DNA from: Candidatus Woesearchaeota archaeon
Lineage (GTDB): Archaea > Nanobdellota > Nanobdellia > Woesearchaeales > GCA-2686295
Assembly: GCA_013202845.1 (NCBI GenBank)
Contig: JABMPT010000003.1
Coordinates: 1 to 64,000 of the forward strand
Direction: 5' to 3'
DNA length: 64,000 nucleotides
Part shown: positions 19,568 to 27,184 of the stretch, piece after piece
Layout: each line of letters begins with the position of its first letter
Numbering within the stretch: the stretch's first letter is position 1
Position numbers and translations under genes: made by a program
The notes under the pieces: generated by a model
What the model saw: the letters and a program-made list of their open reading frames with translations, nothing else
Database searches by the model: none
What the model was told of the DNA's origin: nothing

Positions 19568-21240
19568 AATTATTGAAAATCCTAATACTGATGATTCTTC
19601 TAGTTCCTTTTGCTCATGCAAAGACCGGACATATGAACCTTTTAACAGTAGGAGGTCCTGATGAAAAAGGAGGAGTGGCTGATCTTTATCTTGAAGTCAA
19701 GCCAGGAAGAGGAACCATATTCATTGATTCATTTCCTCTTACAAAACTTGACACACAGATATCAACCAGATTTGCAAACGAAGTTGCTTGTGATTTTTTA
19801 GACAAGGATTGTTCAAGATATGACTTCTTCTACACAATCAGGGCAAAAGCTAGTATTGTTGGAGGACCAAGTGCTGGCGCTGCAATTTCAGTCCTAACCA
19901 TCAGTGTTTTATCAGATCTCGAATTAGATGAACAAACAATTATGACAGGAACCATAAACTCCGGCGGATTGATAGGGCCAATCGCAGGCATAAATGAAAA
20001 GATAAATGCAGCTATAGATAATGGTTTTACAAAAATAATAATACCTAAGTGGCAATCAGAAGTAAACATATCCAAGATACAAGAGAAAAACCTTACTGAG
20101 AAAATCACAGTTGTTAAAGTAAAGAATCTAGAAGAGATATTGTACCATTTCACTGGAAAAGATTTTTCAAAGAACAGTGAAGAAGTATTGGTTTCAAAAG
20201 AATACTCCAACAAAATGACTGAAGTTGCAGATATTCTCTGTTTAAGAAGCAAAAACATTCTTGAAAAGGTAGAGAAATCGAACAGCAGCATTTACATCAC
20301 TGCAGAAGATTTCTTAAACAAATCAGAAGACGCAAAAATTGAAGGTTATTATTATGCAAGAGCGAGTTATTGTTTCTCAGCAAACCTAAGACTCCGAGAA
20401 ATAGAATTCTCTGATAAAAGTATTGAAGGGTTACAAATAATATTCAACGAAACCAACAACGATTGGAAAACAATCAACGATGAAACCAATGAAAAAGAGC
20501 TGATTAGTTTATCAAATCTAGAAACATATATGATAGTAAAAGAGAGATTATCTGAGTCAAGTCAATATCTTGGTGAAATAGAATACCACAATATTTCTTA
20601 TCCTCTTCTTGCCTATGCAAAAGAAAGACTTTTTAGTGCTGTTGCTTGGTCAGAGTTCTTTGCTTTACAAGGTAAGAAAATACAGCTGGATGAAACATAT
20701 TTAAAACAAGGTTGTTTAAAGAAAATTGCAGAAGCAGAAGAGAGAATCAATTATGCTGAACTTTATCTGCCAGGATTCCTTGAAACTTCAAAAGACGATG
20801 TTGAGTCTGCTCTCAGCAGACACGATGAAGGAGAGTTTGCAGTATGCATGTTTAAAGCAAGCAAGGCAAAGGCAGAAGCAAATATTCTGTTAACTGCTCT
20901 TATGATCGGCGAAAATGAAACAGAGAACATTGTGAGGGAAAAACTTGAAGCGATAAAGAAAATAATAAATGAACAAGAAGCAAAAAGCATATTTCCAATA
21001 CTTGGTTATAGCTACTTTGAATATGCCAACTCATTGATAGATTATGATGTTGTTTTAAGTTTGACTTTTGCAGAGTATTCTTTAGAGCTAAGCAAACTAG
21101 ACATGTACTTTCCAAGCAAAAGAAAATTTGATTTAAACATTGATTTTATCGGACTTAAAATATTCGCATTTGGATTCATAATTGGAGCATCTGTTGTCCT
21201 GCTCTTCAACCTTAGAAAGAGAAAGAAATCACGATTTTAA
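19564..21240 (+). CDS. secreted/membrane Lon-type (S16) serine protease without an AAA+ module
   Basis: Signal peptide; GGPSAGAAISVLTISVLSDLELDEQTIMTGTINSGGLIGPIAGINEKINAAIDNGFTKIIIP; C-terminal TM. Confidence 0.85.
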   Translation: MKLLKILILMILLVPFAHAKTGHMNLLTVGGPDEKGGVADLYLEVKPGRGTIFIDSFPLTKLDTQISTRFANEVACDFLDKDCSRYDFFYTIRAKASIVGGPSAGAAISVLTISVLSDLELDEQTIMTGTINSGGLIGPIAGINEKINAAIDNGFTKIIIPKWQSEVNISKIQEKNLTEKITVVKVKNLEEILYHFTGKDFSKNSEEVLVSKEYSNKMTEVADILCLRSKNILEKVEKSNSSIYITAEDFLNKSEDAKIEGYYYARASYCFSANLRLREIEFSDKSIEGLQIIFNETNNDWKTINDETNEKELISLSNLETYMIVKERLSESSQYLGEIEYHNISYPLLAYAKERLFSAVAWSEFFALQGKKIQLDETYLKQGCLKKIAEAEERINYAELYLPGFLETSKDDVESALSRHDEGEFAVCMFKASKAKAEANILLTALMIGENETENIVREKLEAIKKIINEQEAKSIFPILGYSYFEYANSLIDYDVVLSLTFAEYSLELSKLDMYFPSKRKFDLNIDFIGLKIFAFGFIIGASVVLLFNLRKRKKSRF

Positions 21241-21242
21241 AA

Positions 21243-21279
21243 CCCTGGAAGATTCCAAGAAAAATGGAATCTTCCCGGG
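21243..21279 (+). repeat. strong hairpin (11-bp perfect stem, AGAAAAA loop, flanking CCC/GGG)
   Basis: CCCT-GGAAGATTCCA-AGAAAAA-TGGAATCTTCC-CGGG read directly. Confidence 0.85.
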
Positions 21280-21402
21280 AAAAAGAGGTGAGTATTAATT
21301 GTTGAGAATTGCTTTAGAAATCCATCACCCTCCCTTTGATCTCACCAATATTTAAGATATCAAATAAAATATATAAATGTTTCGATTTATATCCATTCTA
21401 GA

Positions 21403-21924
21403 ATGGTAACAAATCAAAAATGCTTCGGATGTAGACAAAAAGCAAGCATTAAACTGAGCTATACAAAGAGAGAATACTGCGATAAATGCTTCCTTAAGCT
21501 AATTGAAAAAAGAGTTAGGAAAGACATAAGAATTAACAAGAAGATTAAAGAAAAAACTATTGAATTGCTAAATGATAATTCTAAAGAGTTTTTTATTGCA
21601 AAGACTTTATTAAACAATATCTTTGGAAAACATTTAGCAATAAAAGAAGTTAAGAATCCTTCTAAAGAAACCATTATTCCAACAAACCTAGACAGGGAAG
21701 TAAAAAGAAATCTGAAAAACTATTTAGAAAATAAAAATAATAAGAAAGATCATAAAAAAATCTTGGATAACGTATTAGAAGAAGAAATAATCTTTCTTTG
21801 TAAGGTAAAGAAAATAAAAGTTAGCAAGAAAGAAGGGAAAAATTCTCTAATAGAAGAAGTCGAGAAGGAATACCCTGGCACAAAATTCGCTTTAGCTAGA
21901 AGCTTTGAAAAAATATTTCCGTAA
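21403..21924 (+). CDS. TtuA/Ncs6 (CTU1/2)-like protein lacking the PP-loop
   Basis: N-terminal CFGC..YCDKCFLKLIEKRVRKDIR and C-terminal EKEYPGTKFALARSFEKI resemble tRNA 2-thiolation proteins; no SGGKDS. Confidence 0.45.
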   Translation: MVTNQKCFGCRQKASIKLSYTKREYCDKCFLKLIEKRVRKDIRINKKIKEKTIELLNDNSKEFFIAKTLLNNIFGKHLAIKEVKNPSKETIIPTNLDREVKRNLKNYLENKNNKKDHKKILDNVLEEEIIFLCKVKKIKVSKKEGKNSLIEEVEKEYPGTKFALARSFEKIFP

Positions 21925-22025
21925 TTACAAAATTAGAAATTTTGAATTTCGAAATCACGACTATTTCGAAACTCTTCCGGAAAAAGTTGAAAATAACATA
22001 TAAAGAGCTTTAAAGAAATAATTCT

Positions 22026-22922
22026 ATGAAAAAAACGGCATTAATAATTTTACTAATACTAACAGCTTGTTCAAGCATTCCTAAAGAAAAAGGGAGAATA
22101 GAAGTTTATTTCTGCCCATCAGATGACTGTGAAGAAATTCTTATTCAAAACATTTTGAACAGCAAAGAAGTGAAATGCGCGTTCTATGACTTAAACTTGG
22201 AAAACTTAAGTTATGCCCTTAAAAACCATGAAGTGCTAGTTTTTGAAAAAAACTATGATGGCTTTGGAACAAGGGTTAAAAGCAAAGGCTTAATGCACAA
22301 CAAGTTCTGCATTTTTGACAGAACAAGCATAGTTACCGGCTCCTTCAACCCAACATTTAACGGCAACTTCAAGAACAACAACAACCTAATCATAATAGAA
22401 TCAACAACGTTAGCAAACAACTACTTAGAAGAATTCGAAGAACTAAAAAAAGATTATAATAAAAAAACTAAAAATACACGAATATTTTTCAACAATTTCC
22501 GCATAGAGAATTATTTTTGCCCAGAAGATGATTGCCAAAAAAAAGTTCTAGAAGAATTAATGAAAGGAAATGAAAGTGTTTACTTTATGACATTCTCCTT
22601 TACAGATAAAGAAATAGCTAAACTGCTTGTCGAAAAGAGCAAGATTATAAAAGTCGAGGGAATAATGGAAAAGAAAAGAATAAATATGAAGTACAATGTT
22701 TTCAAGTTTTTGAATGATTCGGGAGTGAATGTTTTACCAGACAACAATCCTAGAACTATGCACCACAAAGTGTTCATAATAAACAACCGCACTGTAATAG
22801 TTGGAAGCTATAACCCAACCAAAAGTGCTAATGAAAGAAATGATGAGAATATATTAATAATACACGATAAGAACGTAGCTGATAAGTTTATAGAAGAATT
22901 TTATAAAATAAGAAATTATTAA
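22026..22922 (+). CDS. phospholipase D-like lipoprotein with two HxK motifs
   Basis: Lipobox-like LTACSS; LMHNKFCIFDRTSIVTGSFNPT and TMHHKVFIINNRTVIVGSYNPT. Confidence 0.82.
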   Translation: MKKTALIILLILTACSSIPKEKGRIEVYFCPSDDCEEILIQNILNSKEVKCAFYDLNLENLSYALKNHEVLVFEKNYDGFGTRVKSKGLMHNKFCIFDRTSIVTGSFNPTFNGNFKNNNNLIIIESTTLANNYLEEFEELKKDYNKKTKNTRIFFNNFRIENYFCPEDDCQKKVLEELMKGNESVYFMTFSFTDKEIAKLLVEKSKIIKVEGIMEKKRINMKYNVFKFLNDSGVNVLPDNNPRTMHHKVFIINNRTVIVGSYNPTKSANERNDENILIIHDKNVADKFIEEFYKIRNY

Positions 22923-22937
22923 AAATAATCTACATAC

Positions 22938-23852
22938 TTGAACTTCATGAAGCACACTTTCAATGTCACTGCAATCATTCTCAGCATTTTCTTCTTGACC
23001 CAGATTGTTGGTTTGTACTTGGTTAATGAAGATATATCAAGCGTTCAAAACATAAACGGAACCATTGTTATCGAGCATCAGGATACTTCTATAGGTGCGA
23101 GGCCTGATACAACAGGTGCAGAATCATTTACCTATGTCGCTATAGCGATAGTAATAGGAACTCTTCTTGTCCTTTTGATTATGAAATATAACCAAGTTCT
23201 TTTGTGGAAAACTTGGTTCTTCTTGGCAGTTTTCTTTGCTATCAGCATAGCTCTTGGAGTTGTGATGAGCTTTGGATGGGCATTCTTGATAGCGTTCATC
23301 TTTGCATTGCTGAAGATGTTCAAAAAAAACATCTTAACTCATAACTTAACTGAAGTGCTGATGTATTCTGGGCTTGCAGTTTTGCTTGTCCCTTTGTTTG
23401 ATCTCTTCTGGATGTTTGCATTGTTAATAGTTATCTCATTATATGACATGTACGCTGTTTGGAAGAGCAAACACATGGTCAAGATGGCCAAGTTCCAGGC
23501 AAAAAGCAAATTGTTTGCTGGTTTGATGATACCTTATGAAGAGAAGAAAGGAGTTAAGTTACAAATTCCTGACAAACCTGCTTTACATGGCAAGAAAAAA
23601 GTGAAGAATGCAATACTTGGTGGAGGAGATGTCGCTTTTCCATTGATATTTTCAGGAGTTGTCATGGAGAGTCTTATAAGACAAGGAGTTTCTCAAACAA
23701 TGGCTTTTTTTCAGACAAGCATTATAAGCATTATCGTGACAGTAGCTGTTTTCGGTTTGTTTGTGTTTGCAAAGAAAGATAAGTTTTATCCTGCAATGCC
23801 TGCAATAACTACTGCTTGCATTGTTGGCTATTTGATTGTTCTGATTTTTTAG
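22938..23852 (+). CDS. presenilin/signal-peptide-peptidase-like intramembrane aspartyl protease
   Basis: Multi-TM; SLYDMYAVW, LGGGDVAFP, PAMPAI. Confidence 0.87.
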   Translation: MNFMKHTFNVTAIILSIFFLTQIVGLYLVNEDISSVQNINGTIVIEHQDTSIGARPDTTGAESFTYVAIAIVIGTLLVLLIMKYNQVLLWKTWFFLAVFFAISIALGVVMSFGWAFLIAFIFALLKMFKKNILTHNLTEVLMYSGLAVLLVPLFDLFWMFALLIVISLYDMYAVWKSKHMVKMAKFQAKSKLFAGLMIPYEEKKGVKLQIPDKPALHGKKKVKNAILGGGDVAFPLIFSGVVMESLIRQGVSQTMAFFQTSIISIIVTVAVFGLFVFAKKDKFYPAMPAITTACIVGYLIVLIF

Positions 23853-24658
23853 AAAGAATTGAGCTTTCTCTGTTTTAATGATGCTGTGTAAGAGACAGGA
23901 TTAACCACTAATCCATCTTTTGCAGCAATCACTTGGCTTTTTGTCTTCTTCTGTATCTCTCTTGCTTCATATATTGGATCAGCATCCAGCATTTTGATTC
24001 CGAAATGAGTCAAGATTGCCAGTTTTGGCTTTGTTTTCTCTAGGAATTTGACAACATCTTCTGAATTCATATGCCCCTTTTGCCTAAGTCCAAGAGGATA
24101 TTTGCAGTTTATGATAATGACGTCAGATCCTTTGTGATCTGCAATCAGCTCTTTTGAATACTCTGTGTCAGAAGTGTATGAAACTACGAAATTCTGCGTG
24201 TAGAATTTAAAACCTATTGAAGTTGGAGTATGTTTGGCATGGGTAGCAACTATGTTGACATCGTTTATACCTATTCTCATTTCTGGTTTCATGGCTATGA
24301 ATCTTTCCACAAGACTTTTGTGGTAGTTTGACACTGCAGGTTTCTCCATTTGAGAGCCGTGAAGGGTTTCCTCATCACAAGCCAAGACTCCTCTCTTGTC
24401 AATGCCTGAGTAGGTCATTGCAGAAATCATTGAATTAAGTCCTGCTGTATGATGCAGATGGTTATGAGAAACTAATATAGCTGTGGTCTCTCTTGGATTG
24501 ATATCGAATTGCTTGGCTCTTACAATAGCTCCTGGCCCAGGGTCAACATGGAACTGATTATCTCCAAACTTAAAAACAATTCCTCCTGAAGCCCTAACCT
24601 GTTTTCCAACAACTATTGAATCTCCACCTGTGCCTAGAAAGACTATAGAGTTCTTCAT
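23849..24658 (-). CDS. MBL-fold metallohydrolase
   Basis: VSHNHLHHTAGL, HAKHTPTSIGFKF, SYTSDTEYSKE, LAILTHFG. Confidence 0.87.
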   Translation of the reverse strand: MKNSIVFLGTGGDSIVVGKQVRASGGIVFKFGDNQFHVDPGPGAIVRAKQFDINPRETTAILVSHNHLHHTAGLNSMISAMTYSGIDKRGVLACDEETLHGSQMEKPAVSNYHKSLVERFIAMKPEMRIGINDVNIVATHAKHTPTSIGFKFYTQNFVVSYTSDTEYSKELIADHKGSDVIIINCKYPLGLRQKGHMNSEDVVKFLEKTKPKLAILTHFGIKMLDADPIYEAREIQKKTKSQVIAAKDGLVVNPVSYTASLKQRKLNSF

Positions 24659-24753
24659 AATATTCCCCCAAAGATAAATATTTCTTAAAACTTAATAAAA
24701 TTTTCGGAAAAACAAACAATACCTTTAAAAACGACTTTCTCTTCGCTTTTCTC

Positions 24754-25010
24754 GCTAGACTGGGTGGCCCATCCTCACCTGTTACCGCAAATGGATGTCG
24801 GCGGAGTTGAAGCCTGAAGGGCGGCGTTGCTGGAGCCAAGAGTCTTGGCCGTACCGTCGACGTTTTGTCCTCTAGGATCGTGATTTTTATGAACTGAGTC
24901 AGATCAGGAATGAAGCAGCTCTAAATATTGATTATGGTGCTTAGAGGGTCGCAGGACTGAGGGAAAGTCAAGGTTGCTTTTGATTTTAGTTTGCGTCCAC
25001 CTTCAGGCGC
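24754..25010 (+). ncRNA. signal recognition particle (7S) RNA
   Basis: Helix 8 core GTCAGATCAGGAATGAAGCAGC matches bacterial GTCAGGTCCGGAAGGAAGCAGC with a compensated tetraloop closing pair; archaeal 5' domain CCTGTTACCG; 5'/3' ends partly complementary (GGGTGG / CCACC); TATA-like CCTTTAAAAA upstream. Ends approximate. Confidence 0.93.
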
Positions 25011-25034
25011 GCACCTATAAAAACGAGGTTAAAG

Positions 25035-25157
25035 ATGAGTTTACTACCAAACTGCCCAAAGTGTGATAAAGGAACATTACTGCCTTTTTCTTTCAAAACA
25101 GATGTTTTCGAGTTATGGAAGTGCAGTGAATGCGGATTCAAGATTGAGAAAAGATAA
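25035..25157 (+). CDS. 40-aa zinc-ribbon protein
   Basis: MSLLPNCPKCDKGTLLPFSFKTDVFELWKCSECGFKIEKR; two CxxC; ATG of next gene overlaps its stop. Confidence 0.7.
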   Translation: MSLLPNCPKCDKGTLLPFSFKTDVFELWKCSECGFKIEKR

Positions 25158-25480
25158 TGAATCAATTAACTTTAGAGGTTCTGTCAAGGGTTCTTAGCAT
25201 AGTTTCTATTGTTATAATCATGTATGTGTTCTATGTAGTTACTAAGAAAATGGCTATTAAGAAAGCTGAGAATGCAAAAGACGCGTATATCTGCCCAAAA
25301 TGCGGAAGCTTAAGACTCTCTTTGCATGACAAGCTTCCACCAGCTATTAGATTCATCGGATCTGTGCCTGCTCAGAACTTTGAATGTGCAGACTGCAATT
25401 ATACAGGATTAGCTCCAAAGATTTACACTACACATATTGAGAAGTTCAGGAAAGAGATAAAAAAAACAAAAAGAAATTAA
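25157..25480 (+). CDS. membrane-anchored zinc-ribbon protein
   Basis: N-terminal TM, CPKCGS...CADC. Confidence 0.7.
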   Translation: MNQLTLEVLSRVLSIVSIVIIMYVFYVVTKKMAIKKAENAKDAYICPKCGSLRLSLHDKLPPAIRFIGSVPAQNFECADCNYTGLAPKIYTTHIEKFRKEIKKTKRN

Positions 25481-25788
25481 AGAATAATAATAAGAGATAA
25501 CTATAAAAGCAATAGTATGACCTAATATTAAAAAACAACGGTATCGTCCGTTGATACCTAGTATGGCATAAAGCCACACGAAAAAGAATAAAAAACGAAG
25601 TCTACAAACAGGAGATATTAGCAAATGGGAATGAATTGTTGTATTTAGAGAATGAGCTGGAAGAATGCAGAGTGACGAGAAGGAAGCCTATTCTGTTTAA
25701 ACAATTATACTTACGAGAAGATGGAAAGGTTGTTTGTTGGTGGCGTAAAAAGAAGTAATGTTCGCTCGGGACAGTTTTTTATCTTTTC

Positions 25789-26190
25789 TCAATTTTTGTC
25801 GTGGTTAGATAATATGGTAAGTAAAGCTATAATCATGGCTAATGAAGACAAAAATACTAATAAAGCCATATTGTCAAAGGGTCCTAGAATTCGTGTAAGA
25901 GGGAAATAAACTACAACAAAACCTATTAAACCAAAAACAGTCGCACTTAAGAATTTTTCATTCAGCAATCTATCTTCAAACCAATTATTAACTCGCTTAG
26001 AAGAAAAAAATACTATAAAAAAAATCATTGCAACAAGAATTGCTGTAGGTATTCTTAACTCGCTTAATTTATTAAAAAAATCTTCTCCCAATAGAATTAC
26101 AGATATCATTACAATACCAATTCCAACTAGAAAAAACAAAGTGTATAGAACACACATCTTAACAAGACTTTCATCATGGCTTTGATTCAT
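25789..26190 (-). CDS. four-TM membrane protein of unknown function
   Basis: 133 aa, four hydrophobic segments. Confidence 0.55.
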   Translation of the reverse strand: MNQSHDESLVKMCVLYTLFFLVGIGIVMISVILLGEDFFNKLSELRIPTAILVAMIFFIVFFSSKRVNNWFEDRLLNEKFLSATVFGLIGFVVVYFPLTRILGPFDNMALLVFLSSLAMIIALLTILSNHDKN

Positions 26191-26281
26191 CTTATATGAG
26201 GATATAAACTTATTTTAAAAATATATTCCATTATTAAGCATTAAACTGCTTCTCTACGAGAAGGAAGAAATAGAAAGATTT

Positions 26282-26314
26282 ATATATCTATTAATAGACT
26301 ATTAGTAGATATAT
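26282..26314. promoter_or_regulatory. 9-bp inverted repeat (ATATATCTA-N15-TAGATATAT) at promoter/start of the AbrB-like gene
   Basis: Perfect arms 26282-26290 and 26306-26314, running into the ATG at 26313. Confidence 0.6.
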
Positions 26315-26480
26315 GGCCGGGAATGACATTAAATCAGTTTCTGCAAAGCTTACATTACAAGACATACCTATTAATAGAATTTTAGTGAGGCGAGTGTCTA
26401 AAAATAATGATACTTCAGGAAAATTAACTGTTCCGAGAGAACTTGTGGATAGAGAAGTTTTCATACTTATTCCAAAATGA
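26313..26480 (+). CDS. 55-aa AbrB/DUF2080-like regulator (candidate)
   Basis: MAGNDIKSVSAKLTLQDIPINRILVRRVSKNNDTSGKLTVPRELVDREVFILIPK; stop overlaps the next ATG. Confidence 0.55.
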   Translation: MAGNDIKSVSAKLTLQDIPINRILVRRVSKNNDTSGKLTVPRELVDREVFILIPK

Positions 26481-27184
26481 AGAATAAAGAAAAGAAATTC
26501 AAAAAACTTAAGGATCTTGAAGAAAAAGGAATAGAACTTTCTTCTGTTTGGAATTTTGGTAATCGAGAAAAAGGATACGGTTCTCATATTTTTCATGGAA
26601 ACTGTATTCCGCAAGTTGTCAAACAATGTATTCTTAAGTACAGTGAAGAGGGAGATATAATCTTAGATAGCATGTCTGGGTCAGGTACAACATTGGATGT
26701 AGCTAAATCATTGAATAGAAAATGTTTAGCATTCGATATAAATCCACACAGGGATGACATTAGAAAAGCTGACTCTGCAGAATTGCCGTTAGTAAATAAT
26801 AGAGTTTCTATGATTTTTGTTCACTTACCATATTGGAACATGGTGAAATATTCTAATGAAAAGGAAGATTTAAGTCGAAAAACCTTGGAAAAGTTTTATA
26901 TAAAATTACATTCAGTATTTCTTGAACTAAGGAGAGTCTTAAAAAAAGAAGGACGTATTTGTGTACTTGTAGGTGATAAGATTTTAAACGGAAAAAATAT
27001 TCCTTTATGTTTTGAAACTTACAATATTCTATCAAAATATTTTGAATATAAAGATTATGCAATCAAAATAACAAAACATGCAAACAGTATTCATAATAAA
27101 GGTAAAGTTGTTCAAGCAGAATTGACGTGGAATAACCTTCTTAGACCAACACACGACATGCTTCTTATTTTTCAAAAAATTTAG
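26477..27184 (+). CDS. DNA N4/N6 methyltransferase-like protein
   Basis: DSMSGSGTTLDVAKSLNRKCLAFDINPHR (motif I) and FVHLPYW (motif IV variant). Confidence 0.75.
   Translation: MKNKEKKFKKLKDLEEKGIELSSVWNFGNREKGYGSHIFHGNCIPQVVKQCILKYSEEGDIILDSMSGSGTTLDVAKSLNRKCLAFDINPHRDDIRKADSAELPLVNNRVSMIFVHLPYWNMVKYSNEKEDLSRKTLEKFYIKLHSVFLELRRVLKKEGRICVLVGDKILNGKNIPLCFETYNILSKYFEYKDYAIKITKHANSIHNKGKVVQAELTWNNLLRPTHDMLLIFQKI

Noticed and set aside
24594-24839. Minus-strand ORF of 81 aa
   Set aside because: Antisense to the SRP RNA 5' domain and out of frame with the MBL gene
25721-25909. 62-aa plus-strand ORF
   Set aside because: Overlaps the better-supported membrane protein gene at 25789-26190 and lacks family features
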